The translations under genes were made by a program, and so were the position numbers. Source: Syntrophobacteria bacterium (GTDB lineage Bacteria; Desulfobacterota; Syntrophobacteria; JARFUL01). From it: a stretch of DNA of 13,346 nt. The first letter of the stretch is position 1. Every line of letters begins with the position of its first letter. Positions 1-7,227 of the stretch are shown here, piece by piece. The notes below the pieces were generated by a model. That model had not been told where the DNA came from. It did no database searches and was given only the letters and a program-made list of their open reading frames with translations. The stretch lies in NCBI GenBank assembly GCA_029289015.1, contig JARFUL010000091.1, positions 1-13,346 on the forward strand, in the 5' to 3' direction.

Positions 1-568
1 TGGCTATCACCGCGAGCGGGGCGTTGAGCCGTTTGGCAAAGGCCCTGGCCCTCTCCACGCCCCCTGCGTCCGGGGAGACTATCACCAGACCGTCCTCCCG
101 GTGGCTCCTCTTTACGTACTGCATCACCACCGGCGCGGCGAAGAGGTTGTCCACGGGTATCTGGAAGAACCCCTGGATCTGGTTGGCGTGCAGATCGAGG
201 CAGACCACCCTGTCGGCCCCGGCCACGCTGATGAGGTTGGCCACCACCTTGGCGCTTATGGGGACCCTGGGGGCCACCTTCCGGTCCTGGCGCGCGTAGC
301 CGTAGTAGGGGATCACCACATTCACCTTGGAGCCGGAGGCCCTCTTCATCGCGTCTATCATCACCAGCAGCTCCATGAGGTGGTGGTTCACCGGGCGGCA
401 GATGGACTGCACCACGAACACGTCGCTGTCCCGGATGTTCTCCCCTATTTCAACGAATATCTCGCCGTCGGAGAAGGTCCTCACCTCTGCTCTGCCCAGC
501 GGCATTTCGAGGTAGTCGCAGATCTTACTCGCGAGCGGGATGTTGGAGTTGCCGGAAAAGACTTTCAA
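1..568 (-). CDS. prs: Ribose-phosphate pyrophosphokinase (PRPP synthetase), partial
   Basis: Makes 5-phosphoribosyl-1-pyrophosphate from ribose-5-phosphate and ATP, feeding nucleotide, His and Trp synthesis in the cytosol. The visible 189 codons are the N-terminal part of a protein usually about 315 residues long; the rest lies beyond the left edge. The family opening [12 protein letters not shown] is followed by the [12 protein letters not shown] region, [18 protein letters not shown] (ATP-binding flexible-loop region), [13 protein letters not shown] and the SPDAGG stretch. There is no ATG in front of the conserved start. TTG at 568-566 gives exactly the usual N-terminus, and AGAGGG sits 9 nt upstream (578-583), so I take TTG. 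It is the last visible gene of the serA-DUF1844-ispE-tRNA-Gln operon, 37 nt past the tRNA, with no terminator between them. The reading frame is intact. Confidence 0.96.
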   Translation of the reverse strand, partial: MKVFSGNSNIPLASKICDYLEMPLGRAEVRTFSDGEIFVEIGENIRDSDVFVVQSICRPVNHHLMELLVMIDAMKRASGSKVNVVIPYYGYARQDRKVAPRVPISAKVVANLISVAGADRVVCLDLHANQIQGFFQIPVDNLFAAPVVMQYVKRSHREDGLVIVSPDAGGVERARAFAKRLNAPLAVIA

Positions 569-577
569 CGCGCGAAA

Positions 578-583
578 CCCTCT
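578..583 (-). promoter_or_regulatory. Ribosome binding site deciding the TTG start of prs
   Basis: AGAGGG on the minus strand lies 9 nt before the TTG codon. It is the only purine-rich Shine-Dalgarno-like stretch near the conserved N-terminus and supports the non-ATG start. Confidence 0.6.
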
Positions 584-605
584 ATAAAACCCTACGTTTC
601 AACTC

Positions 606-680
606 TGGCTGGGGTGGGAGGATTCGAACCTCCGAATGCGGGTTCCAAAGACCCGTGCCTTACCGCTTGGCCACACCCCA
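606..680 (-). tRNA. tRNA-Gln (anticodon UUG)
   Basis: A complete cloverleaf can be folded on the minus strand. The acceptor stem is TGGGGTG paired with CACCCCA, followed by discriminator G and an encoded CCA end. The anticodon loop CTTTGGA carries TTG at the anticodon position. The T arm is GGAGG-TTCGAAT-CCTCC. The length is 75 nt with CCA. The U at position 1 and the anticodon fit glutamine tRNA. It lies 14 nt after the ispE stop codon and 37 nt before prs, so it is probably cut from the operon mRNA by RNase P and RNase E-type processing (inference). An ispE - tRNA-Gln - prs order is, from memory, typical of many deltaproteobacteria. Confidence 0.97.
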
Positions 681-694
681 GACGTTTCTCCCTT

Positions 695-1570
695 TCAGCG
701 GGCGATGCCCTGGGCCAAAAAGACCATAAGCCCGGTGGCCTGGGAAAGCCTCAAATAGGCCTTGCAAGCGGCTCTAGCGTCCCCGAATATCCCAAACACG
801 CTCGGGCCGCTTCCGGTCATTGAGACCCAGCCCGCACCCACGTCCCGAACCATCTCCTTCAGGTTGTCTATTTCAGGAAACATGGAGGAGGCCGACTCTT
901 CAAGGTCGTTGGCCCTCTTTAGCCCCCCCTCTTGTGTCCCTCTGCTGAGGAAGGCTCGGAAACTCTTAATTTTCGAGTCGCCGGACTCTTTTGTCAACCG
1001 TAAATTTTGATAAACTCCCGCGGTTGAGAGCTGGGCGTCCGGGCATACCAGCACCAGCCACACCGGCGGCACAAAATCGACCCGGGTGAGCCTCTCCCCC
1101 CTTCCCTCGGCCAGCGCGGGACCACCGAGAAGAAAGAAGGGCACGTCGCACCCGAGCCCTTCGGCCAGGGAGAAGAGCTCCTCTTGCTCCAGGGTGCCGC
1201 CAAGGAGCCTGTTGAGCCCCATCAGCGTGTAGGCCCCGTTGCTCGAACCGCCGCCCAGGCCAGCGGCCACGGGAATCCTCTTGTTCAGGCTGAGGGCCGC
1301 GCCCCTCTTCAGCCCGGTGCGCTCAAAAAAACGGACAGCAGCCATGTGGACCAGGTTGGTCCTGTCCTCAGGCGCGCCCAGTCCCCGGCACCCGAGGGTT
1401 ATGCCCGGGCCGTCAGTGAGCTCTATCTCCAGGGTGTCGTAAAGGGTCACCGGCATCATGAGGGTCCTGATGTCATGATAGCCGTCCTCCCTCTTGGCCA
1501 GCACCTCGAAGTAGAGGTTCACCTTGGCCGGAGGATAGAGCGTGATCCCCTTTCCCGAAACCCCATGCAC
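695..1570 (-). CDS. ispE: 4-diphosphocytidyl-2-C-methyl-D-erythritol kinase (IspE)
   Basis: Phosphorylates CDP-methylerythritol with ATP, the fourth step of the MEP route to isoprenoid precursors; cytosolic GHMP-superfamily kinase. At 291 residues it matches the family. PAKVNLYFEV (14-23) supplies the catalytic Lys16. The ATP-binding glycine loop PVAAGLGGGSS is at 100-110. GCDVPFFL (140-147) supplies the catalytic Asp142. The C-terminal MTGSGPSVFG is at 251-260. One oddity: the family usually has Asp straight after GGGSS, and here residue 111 is Asn. The start is GTG at 1570-1568; the nearby ATG is out of frame, and nothing else precedes the conserved region. It begins 3 nt after the DUF1844 stop codon with only a weak Shine-Dalgarno, so translational coupling is likely. 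tRNA-Gln follows within 14 nt. Confidence 0.96.
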   Translation of the reverse strand: MHGVSGKGITLYPPAKVNLYFEVLAKREDGYHDIRTLMMPVTLYDTLEIELTDGPGITLGCRGLGAPEDRTNLVHMAAVRFFERTGLKRGAALSLNKRIPVAAGLGGGSSNGAYTLMGLNRLLGGTLEQEELFSLAEGLGCDVPFFLLGGPALAEGRGERLTRVDFVPPVWLVLVCPDAQLSTAGVYQNLRLTKESGDSKIKSFRAFLSRGTQEGGLKRANDLEESASSMFPEIDNLKEMVRDVGAGWVSMTGSGPSVFGIFGDARAACKAYLRLSQATGLMVFLAQGIAR

Positions 1571-1573
1571 AGC

Positions 1574-1999
1574 TCAGTCCACGAGCTTCACGTAGCGGAG
1601 CCTCAGCTCCGCAAGCAGGCCGGCCAGAAGCCTCTCCTCTTCCTGGCTGAGGTTTCCCCGGGTCTTCTCGTCCATCATGGCCAGCGTGTCTATGGTGTGC
1701 TTGGCCAGTTGAAGATCCCGGGACGGCTCCTCTTCCCCCTGGCCCTCGATGAGGCCCATCTGCTGGAACGCGGCTGTGGCCAGAGATATGACGAAGGTGG
1801 AGAAGTTCACCTCCGGCAGAGGGGGCAGGGAAGCCTCCTCATCCTTCTCGGGCTTTCCGGGGGGCTCCTTGGCCTCCTCCTCTTTTTCCGGGGCTTCTTC
1901 CCTGGCCTCTTCCGTGACTTCGGACTCCTCCTCATCGAGGTAGGCCCGCCTGTCCCTCACCACAAAACCCTTGCCTTTTTTCTCCTCATCCATAGGCAT
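1574..1999 (-). CDS. DUF1844 domain protein
   Basis: Small acidic protein of unknown function. The first half (about residues 3-65) is low-complexity and rich in Glu, Lys and Pro, probably disordered. The C-terminal half is a DUF1844 domain: VNFSTFVISLATAAFQQMG, then LQLAKHTIDTLAMMDEKTRGNL and a closing LRLRYVKLVD, which is all-helical in appearance. The consecutive codons GTG ATG CCT ATG at 2002-1991 leave the exact start open; I take the first ATG (1999). It lies between serA, whose stop codon is about 25 nt upstream, and ispE, 3 nt downstream, so it is co-transcribed. In known genomes DUF1844 genes often sit beside housekeeping operons without an assigned role, and the sequence gives no catalytic motif. 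Confidence 0.9.
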   Translation of the reverse strand: MPMDEEKKGKGFVVRDRRAYLDEEESEVTEEAREEAPEKEEEAKEPPGKPEKDEEASLPPLPEVNFSTFVISLATAAFQQMGLIEGQGEEEPSRDLQLAKHTIDTLAMMDEKTRGNLSQEEERLLAGLLAELRLRYVKLVD

Positions 2000-2024
2000 C
2001 ACCAGGATCCCGGCGCAAAACTCC

Positions 2025-3614
2025 CTAGAGCTCCAGGGCCACCACCTGGTTCACGTGGGGAAAATCCAGGAGCCCCCGCTTCACGTCGGTGGGCACCGGG
2101 GTGTCCGTTTCGAGAAGAATTATGTTCTGGCCGCTGTCCAATACGCGGCCCACGTCCATGGTCGCGATGTTTATGCCGTGCTTGCCCAGGAGCTCGCCGA
2201 TGGAGCCGATAACGCCGGGGGTGTCCATGTTATAGACCAGAAGCACGTGCCCCTCCATGGCAGCTTCCACGTAGAACGCGTTTATCCTCACCAGCCTGGG
2301 CTGCCTCTTGCCGAATATGGTGCCCACCAGCCTCGACTGATCGGACGCGGTGGTGGTGGTGAGTATTATCGCGTTGTTGTAGTACGCGCCCTCCTCCTTA
2401 AACGCGGTCCTCACGTCGATGCCCCGCTCCTTCGCGATGTGGGGCGCGTTTACGAAGTTCACCCCGTCCTCGAGCATCGGGGTGAGGAGCCCCTTTAGTA
2501 TGGACACGGTCACGGGCGCGGTGTTCAACCTTCCCACCTCGCCCACGTATTCGATGACCACCTTCTTCAGCCCGCCCCTGGTGATCTGGGTCGCGAGCAT
2601 CCCCAGCTTTTCGCCGAGGTTGAGGTGGGGGCTGAGGAGCATCAACTCCTCGCCGTCCAAAGAGGGCACGTTCACCGCGTTCCGGATGGTGCCGGTCTTC
2701 ATGTAGTCGATGATCTGCCGGACCACGTCGGTGGCCACTGCCTCCTGGGCCTCGTGGGTGGACGCGCCGAGGTGTGGGGTGGCTATGACGTTGTCGAGGG
2801 TGAGCAGGGGGTGGTCCTCCGGCGGCTCGTTCTCAAAGACGTCTATGGCCGCGGCCGCGACCTTGCCCTCCTTCAGCCCCTCGTAGAGGTCATCCTCGTT
2901 CACTATTCCGCCCCTCGCGCAGTTGAGAATGAACACGCCGTCCTTCATCCTCTTGATGGCCCGGCGGTTGATGATGGACCTGGTCTCCTTGGTGAGCGGG
3001 GTGTGCACGGTGATGTAGTCCGATTCCATGAAGAGGCTGTTCAGGGGGGAGTAGGTCACGCCCAGGCTCTCCATCTGGTCGGGCGAGAGGTAGGGGTCGA
3101 ACGCGAGCACATTCATGCCCAGGCCCCTCGCGCGCTCGGCCACCACCTTGCCTATGCGGCCCAACCCGATGATCCCCAGGGTCTTGTTGTAGATCTCCTT
3201 GCCCTGGAACTTCTTCTTCTCCCACCTGCCCTGCTTCATGGACGAGTTGGCCTGGGGGATGTTGCGGCTGACGGCGAAGAGCATCGCGACGGTGTGCTCC
3301 GCGGTGGAGACCACGTTGCCGTCCGGCGCGTTCATCACGATGATCCCCCTCTTGGTGGCCTCGGGTATGTCCACGTTGTCCAGGCCGATGCCCGCCCTCG
3401 CGATGACCTTGAGGTTCTTGGCCGCGGCGATGACCTCCGCGGTGACCTTGGTCGCGGACCGTATCACCAGCCCGTTGTACGCGGGGATGGCCTCGATGAG
3501 CTCCTCCTTGGAGAGGCCCGGGCTGTTGGTGACCTCGATCTCTTCCGCGGACTCGAGAAGCTCCAGTCCTTTGGAGTGAAGATGATCGCTTATAAGCACC
3601 TTGAAACTAGCCAT
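2025..3614 (-). CDS. serA: D-3-phosphoglycerate dehydrogenase
   Basis: Oxidises 3-phosphoglycerate to 3-phosphohydroxypyruvate with NAD, the first committed step of serine synthesis. From ATG at 3614 the protein has 529 residues, the usual size of the long form. Residues 1-315 form the catalytic and nucleotide-binding domains: Rossmann motif GLGRIG (150-155), Arg233 in NCARGG, Glu262 in FENEPP and His281 in TPHLGAS are the expected active-site residues. About 320-450 is the intervening substrate-binding (ASB) domain. An ACT domain is at 457-529 (HVLLVYNMDTPGVIG...), the usual seat of serine feedback inhibition. The frame stays open 29 codons further upstream, but that stretch holds the promoter and leader, while GGGGGAG lies 11 nt before ATG 3614 and MASFKVLISD is the family start. 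First gene of the operon reading to prs. Confidence 0.97.
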   Translation of the reverse strand: MASFKVLISDHLHSKGLELLESAEEIEVTNSPGLSKEELIEAIPAYNGLVIRSATKVTAEVIAAAKNLKVIARAGIGLDNVDIPEATKRGIIVMNAPDGNVVSTAEHTVAMLFAVSRNIPQANSSMKQGRWEKKKFQGKEIYNKTLGIIGLGRIGKVVAERARGLGMNVLAFDPYLSPDQMESLGVTYSPLNSLFMESDYITVHTPLTKETRSIINRRAIKRMKDGVFILNCARGGIVNEDDLYEGLKEGKVAAAAIDVFENEPPEDHPLLTLDNVIATPHLGASTHEAQEAVATDVVRQIIDYMKTGTIRNAVNVPSLDGEELMLLSPHLNLGEKLGMLATQITRGGLKKVVIEYVGEVGRLNTAPVTVSILKGLLTPMLEDGVNFVNAPHIAKERGIDVRTAFKEEGAYYNNAIILTTTTASDQSRLVGTIFGKRQPRLVRINAFYVEAAMEGHVLLVYNMDTPGVIGSIGELLGKHGINIATMDVGRVLDSGQNIILLETDTPVPTDVKRGLLDFPHVNQVVALEL

Positions 3615-3683
3615 AACAAATAAAGCTCCCCCTTTTGTTACAAAAACACCGACGGGTCTTTTGCCTACAGAACCCGCAAGGTC

Positions 3684-3712
3684 TTTGTAGCATTTTTTCA
3701 CAAGATTGTCAA
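3684..3712 (-). promoter_or_regulatory. Sigma-70-type promoter of the serA operon
   Basis: On the minus strand a perfect -35 box TTGACA (3712-3707) is followed by exactly 17 nt and TACAAA (3689-3684, four of six matches to TATAAT). Transcription would start near 3677 and leave a leader of about 60 nt before the serA ATG at 3614. Its position within the open frame upstream of that ATG argues against the longer SerA reading. Confidence 0.7.
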
Positions 3713-3772
3713 CGTAGTCTTAAAGGCCCGGAGGGGTAATTTGGACAGGCCACCTGGGCCTGGAATCCGGGT

Positions 3773-4106
3773 TCACTCGGAGCGACCGTAGAGGGTCTGC
3801 TTGAGGTGGGGGTGGTTGAAGAGGTCTAAAGGGTCGCCCTCGAGCCCGACCCTGCCCTCCTCCATCAGGTATGCGTAGTCCGCGACGGACAGGACCCTCT
3901 GTACGTGCTGCCCCGCTAAAAGCAGGGTGACCTCGCGCAGGACCGGACTTTTCTGAGCGCGCTGCACAGGTGACCGTGTCCTTGGGCGCGAGCCCCAGAA
4001 AGGGGTCGTCCAGGAGGAGCGGACCGCCCCCAAGGAGCGCCGGGGCAAAGAGGGCCAGACACAAAAGGCCCAACAAAGCCCCGGCCCAGGCCCTCGCTCT
4101 GAGCAT
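3773..4106 (-). pseudogene. Remnant of a branched-chain amino acid ABC transporter (LivM start joined to LivF end, frameshifted)
   Basis: Reading from ATG 4106, about 27 residues form a hydrophobic segment after a basic start (MLRARAWAGALLGLLCLALF), as at the N-terminus of a LivM-type permease. It runs straight into LLLDDPFLGLAPK (4019-3981), a LivF Walker B region in which the usual Glu after Asp is Asp. The frame then fails. In the next frame, from about 3943 to the stop at 3773, comes the LivF C-terminus: REVTLLLAGQHVQ, VLSVADYAYLMEEGRVGLEG, DLFNHPHLKQTLYG. The gap between the pieces (about 38 nt) is right for intact LivF, so a one- or two-base indel lies between 3981 and 3943. Walker A, Q-loop and the LSGGQ signature are absent. 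AGGGAG lies 8 nt before ATG, 27 nt behind the hydrolase gene. The LivF match is firm; the LivM origin is likely but rests on hydrophobicity and operon order. Confidence 0.8.
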
Positions 4107-4133
4107 GGAAATACTCCCTACCTTCCGGAGCTC

Positions 4134-4979
4134 CTATACCTCGAGGCTGAAGCTCACCGGAGCGAACGCGAAACTCCTGCCGAACTCCTGGGCCATCGCG
4201 GCCGCAGGCGCGAGCCCGGTGCAGTGGCTCACCGCGATCTTCTCAACCTCGAAGTCCTTGAGCGCGGCTATGGTCTTTTCCACCTGCACGGGCGAGCAGA
4301 AGTCGAGGTGGGTGCCCCCCAGGAGCGCGTAGACCTTCTCTTCGCCCAGGGACTCGGCAGCGTGCTTCAAAATGTTCACCGTGCCCGTGTGCGCGCACCC
4401 CATCACCACTATCAGACCCTTGGATGACTTGATGTAAAGGGAGAAGTCGTCGAGAAACGGGTCCGGGACGAGCTCGCCGTCAATAAGGGCCGAGAACTTG
4501 GGGTCGCCCTTCTCGAAATCGGTCTGCCTGGGCACCTCGCCGGACACAAAGATGGACGGCCCCACCTCGGTGAGCCCGTCCACGAGCTGGAAGTTCACGC
4601 CCCTGCCCTCGAGGTACTGCCTGGACCAGGGGATGCCTATGGCCACGTTCTTCTCCACCGGCCCCATGGGCATCAGCCGGTAGCGCATGAGGAAGGTATG
4701 CTCGTGCGCGACCACCTGGGTCGGGCCCCTGAACCCGATGAGGGGCATGAGGCCGCCGGTGTGGTCGAAGTGGCCGTGGCTGAGGATCACCTTTTCGATC
4801 TTGGTGAGGTCCTTCTTCAGCCTCATGGAATTCGCGTTCTGGATCAGGGTGAAGCCGCCGCCCGTGTCAAAGAGGTAGTTGCCGCCCGGCGACTCTATGT
4901 AAGCCGCGAACCCGTGCTCCCCCAATACACCCGGAAAGGGCACCGAGTTCTCGCAAAGTACCGTTACCCTCCACTCCAT
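4134..4979 (-). CDS. Metallo-beta-lactamase-fold hydrolase (COG1237 type)
   Basis: A 281-residue metal-dependent hydrolase of the MBL fold. The metal-binding motif SHGHFDHTGG is at 67-76 (His68, His70, Asp72, His73). Further probable ligands are His197 in GCAHTG, His224 in GGTHL and His252 in SHCTG. The N-terminus (VTVLCENSV) and the overall pattern are those of the family often labelled 7,8-dihydropterin-6-methyl-4-(beta-D-ribofuranosyl)-aminobenzene-5'-phosphate synthase. That name comes from an archaeal member and should not be taken as the function here; the natural substrate is unknown. AAGGAGGGG lies 6 nt before the ATG at 4979, a strong ribosome site. No signal peptide, so cytosolic. 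It leads the transcript that once continued into the liv genes, 27 nt downstream, which hints at a role beside amino acid or organic acid uptake (inference). Confidence 0.9.
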   Translation of the reverse strand: MEWRVTVLCENSVPFPGVLGEHGFAAYIESPGGNYLFDTGGGFTLIQNANSMRLKKDLTKIEKVILSHGHFDHTGGLMPLIGFRGPTQVVAHEHTFLMRYRLMPMGPVEKNVAIGIPWSRQYLEGRGVNFQLVDGLTEVGPSIFVSGEVPRQTDFEKGDPKFSALIDGELVPDPFLDDFSLYIKSSKGLIVVMGCAHTGTVNILKHAAESLGEEKVYALLGGTHLDFCSPVQVEKTIAALKDFEVEKIAVSHCTGLAPAAAMAQEFGRSFAFAPVSFSLEV

Positions 4980-5031
4980 CTTAATCCCCTCCTTGTGCTT
5001 TTTGCCGCCCTACAAAAGAGTTCCCTCATGC

Positions 5032-5060
5032 ATTATAAACCCACAGGGCCACGATAAAAA
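5032..5060 (-). promoter_or_regulatory. Probable promoter of the MBL-fold hydrolase gene
   Basis: On the minus strand a perfect TATAAT (5037-5032) lies 17 nt after a weak -35 (TTTTTA, 5060-5055). A leader of about 45 nt would precede the ATG at 4979. The -10 box is convincing and the -35 is not. Confidence 0.5.
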
Positions 5061-5111
5061 CCCTTTATTTCACTAGGGTTTTGCCGTTCGGCCCCCCATT
5101 GGGCGCGGGCC

Positions 5112-5147
5112 AAAAAAAGGGCCCCCCGGACGATCTCCGGGGAGCCC
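5112..5147 (-). terminator. Intrinsic terminator of the acyl-CoA synthetase gene
   Basis: On the minus strand, GGGCTCCCCGGA (5147-5136), a 5-nt loop and TCCGGGGGGCCC (5130-5119) form a 12-bp stem with one mismatch, followed directly by seven T (5118-5112). It begins 22 nt after the ligase stop codon at 5170, isolating that gene from the hydrolase promoter just beyond. Confidence 0.92.
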
Positions 5148-5169
5148 GCTGGTCTCTATGGTTTTACCC

Positions 5170-6834
5170 TTACCTGAGCAGCCTTCTCAGGAGCTTGCCC
5201 GTGGGGGTACGCGGGAGCTCGTCCACGTATACCACCACCCTGGGGAGCTTGTAGATCGCGATGTGCTCCTTGAGGAAGGTCTTGAGCTCCTCGAAGAACT
5301 CCTCGGAGTCCTTCTTGTCCTCGTTGCCGGGTTTGAGCACGATGAAGGCCTTGGTGATCTGGCCCTTCTCCTTGTCGGGAACGCCGATCACGCCGGCTTC
5401 CGCGATCGCGGGGTGCTTCTCCAGGGACTCCTCGATCTCTGCGGGGCCGATGCGGTAGCCGGAGGACTTGATCATGTCGTCCTCGCGGGACACGAAGAAG
5501 ATGTTCCAGGTATCGTCCCGGTAGACCGCGTCGCCCATCTGGTTCCAGCCGTTGACCACGCCCTTCTGCTGGGATTTCAGCAGCTTGTTGTCGTCCTCGT
5601 AGGGCTTCCAGTAGAGCGAGCCGGACGCGCCCTTGATCTGCATGGAGCCGACCTTGGGGTCTTCGCCCGGCATGGTGGCCGGCACGTCGTTGCCTTCGGG
5701 GTCCACTATGCGCACCTCCACCCCGGGCAGGGGCTTGCCTATGGAGTCGGGCACCGGCTCCGGGGACATGGTGTTGGAGGTGACGAGGTGGAGCATCTCG
5801 GTGCCGCCGAGGCCCTCCCAGATGGGGAGACCGGTGAGCCCGGTCCACTCGTCCAGGGTCTCCTTGCCCAGCGCGTCGCCGCCGGAGGTGTACATCCTGA
5901 TGGAGCTCGTGTCAAAGTCCTTGAACTTGGGGAACTTCATCAGCGCGCGATACCCGGTGGGAAGACCGGTGAGGATGTTGATCTGGTGCTTTCCGATGAG
6001 CTCCAGCATGTCGGGCGGGGTGAACCTGGGAATCAAAGAGATGCCCGCGCCCCCCGCGAAGGGGATCAGGGTGAAGGTGCCGAACCCCGCGGCAAAGCTC
6101 ACCGGCGCGGCTCCGCCCAGGATCTCGCCGGGCTTCATCTTGTAAACGTTGTCGTTGACCAGGGTTGCCTCGATGATAACCGGTTTTACGAAGTGGATGC
6201 ACCCCTTGGGCATGCCGGTGGTGCCGGAGGTGTAGAGCATGATCCCGATGTCTTCGGGCCCGAGCATGGTGGCCTCGAGCTCTGGGGAGCCGGCCGCGAC
6301 CATCTCCTCGTAGACCATGTTGCCCTTGGCCTTCTCCTCGTCCGCGTTGCCGCCTATCACGATGACCCTGGTGCCGTACTGGAAGCTGGCCTTGGCCTCC
6401 TCCACCGGCGGCATGAGCGGCGCGTTGACGATGAAGAGCTTCATCTCCGCGTTGTTGGCCACGTATGTGACCTCGTCCTTGGACCACAAAGGCGAGCTGG
6501 GCACCGGGATCGCGCCGATCTTCTCCACCGCGAAGATAACCGCGACGGCCGCAGGAGAGTTGACCAACCGGATGCCTATCCTGTCCTGGGCCTCAACCCC
6601 CACTTCCTTGAGCGCGTTGCCGAACTTGTTTACCATCACCTGGAGCTGGGCGTAGGTGATGGCCTGGTCCATGAACTTGATGGCCACGGTGTCACCCCTG
6701 CCCTCCCGGACGTGCCTGTCCAAGAAGTGGTCGGCAAGGTTCAGCTCTTCTGGGAGGTCCTTGAACTCGTCCGGAACCAGGTACTCCGGCCAGGTATCCT
6801 TCGGCGGCAGGTAGTTTTCAGGAATCTTTCCCAT
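5170..6834 (-). CDS. AMP-forming acyl/aryl-CoA synthetase, benzoate-CoA-ligase-like
   Basis: A 554-residue ANL-superfamily ligase that activates a carboxylic acid with ATP to an acyl-AMP and passes it to coenzyme A. The P-loop YTSGTTGMPKG is at 201-211. The A5 motif GGTEMLHL (343-350) resembles the STEMLH/ATEMLH motif of benzoate- and 2-aminobenzoate-CoA ligases. GDAVYRD (434-440) is the ribose-binding motif, SREDDMIKSSGYRIGP (449-464) the hinge region and PRTPTGK (541-547) carries the catalytic Lys547. AGGAGGA lies about 8 nt before the ATG at 6834. It appears monocistronic, with its own terminator. The A5 motif suggests an aromatic or short branched acid, but substrate cannot be read from sequence alone; medium-chain fatty acids remain possible. 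The liv remnant on the same strand fits a locus once devoted to uptake and CoA activation of an organic acid (inference). Confidence 0.93.
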   Translation of the reverse strand: MGKIPENYLPPKDTWPEYLVPDEFKDLPEELNLADHFLDRHVREGRGDTVAIKFMDQAITYAQLQVMVNKFGNALKEVGVEAQDRIGIRLVNSPAAVAVIFAVEKIGAIPVPSSPLWSKDEVTYVANNAEMKLFIVNAPLMPPVEEAKASFQYGTRVIVIGGNADEEKAKGNMVYEEMVAAGSPELEATMLGPEDIGIMLYTSGTTGMPKGCIHFVKPVIIEATLVNDNVYKMKPGEILGGAAPVSFAAGFGTFTLIPFAGGAGISLIPRFTPPDMLELIGKHQINILTGLPTGYRALMKFPKFKDFDTSSIRMYTSGGDALGKETLDEWTGLTGLPIWEGLGGTEMLHLVTSNTMSPEPVPDSIGKPLPGVEVRIVDPEGNDVPATMPGEDPKVGSMQIKGASGSLYWKPYEDDNKLLKSQQKGVVNGWNQMGDAVYRDDTWNIFFVSREDDMIKSSGYRIGPAEIEESLEKHPAIAEAGVIGVPDKEKGQITKAFIVLKPGNEDKKDSEEFFEELKTFLKEHIAIYKLPRVVVYVDELPRTPTGKLLRRLLR

Positions 6835-6878
6835 CTTTCCTCCTCCTTAAAAATGAGTCTTTTGTTGTTTGGTGAGAG

Positions 6879-6908
6879 CCTATAAAACGCGGCAAACACT
6901 GTGTCCAA
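6879..6908 (-). promoter_or_regulatory. Possible promoter of the acyl-CoA synthetase gene
   Basis: On the minus strand TTGGAC (6908-6903) and TATAGG (6884-6879) are separated by 18 nt, each a partial match to consensus, about 45 nt before the start codon. Tentative. Confidence 0.35.
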
Positions 6909-6931
6909 ATACGGCCGAAAATCGTCCGAAT

Positions 6932-6954
6932 GCCCTCCTGTTTGAGGGCTTTTT
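6932..6954 (+). terminator. Terminator-like hairpin in the leader region upstream of dus
   Basis: GCCCTC (6932-6937), a 6-nt loop and GAGGGC (6944-6949) form a perfect 6-bp stem followed by five T. No plus-strand gene ends just before it. It could act as an attenuator in a long dus leader, stop an unannotated RNA, or be chance. Confidence 0.4.
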
Positions 6955-7227
6955 GAGGTTTGTATGTGCTGTTGAATGAAGCCTAAGGCCTGAACCCTTA
7001 GAACCTGAAAAGCCGATTTATTTACAATACGGCCCGAACCTCACGGCCGCTTTTTCAACCCGGGCCCTGACGCTTCGGGCAAAACCTCTAGGCAACCAGC
7101 GCGTCGGGGTGTATTTTAGCGCGGGGTGGGATAGCCAACCGCCCGGGGGAAAGGCTCGGCCGGCCTGGGATTGGAGACCGCCGAAACCGTCTGAGTGAAA
7201 AAAGTATCAAGCCCCAAAAGCAACTAT

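Larger units (their letters stand above)
6835..7194. other. Divergent intergenic region between the acyl-CoA synthetase and dus
   Basis: A 360-nt non-coding gap between outward-facing genes. It holds the probable ligase promoter at its left end, a terminator-like hairpin (6932-6954, plus strand), a second 6-bp hairpin CTAAGG/CCTTAG with a 7-nt loop (6983-7001), and a third weaker GC stem followed by T (about 7030-7055). From about 7090 to 7190 the sequence is GC-rich. I could not fit it to a known riboswitch class, and no convincing plus-strand promoter for dus was found. Confidence 0.5.

Noticed and set aside
1184..3623. Long plus-strand frames opposite ispE, DUF1844 and serA
   Set aside because: Mirror frames of well-supported genes, with no family signature and no ribosome sites.
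3720..4106. A 128-residue secreted protein reading the pseudogene in a single frame
   Set aside because: The first third is LivM-like start plus LivF Walker B, but the remainder in that frame is Arg/Pro/Gly-rich noise while the clear LivF C-terminus lies in another frame.
5158..6885. Long open frame on the plus strand opposite the acyl-CoA synthetase
   Set aside because: Its translation is dominated by His, Gly, Val and Leu with no motifs, as expected from the complement of a GC-rich gene whose real frame is full of ANL motifs.
7090..7194. GC-rich leader before dus considered as a cobalamin or other riboswitch
   Set aside because: I could not place the conserved core of any riboswitch class I know, and dus genes are not usual targets.
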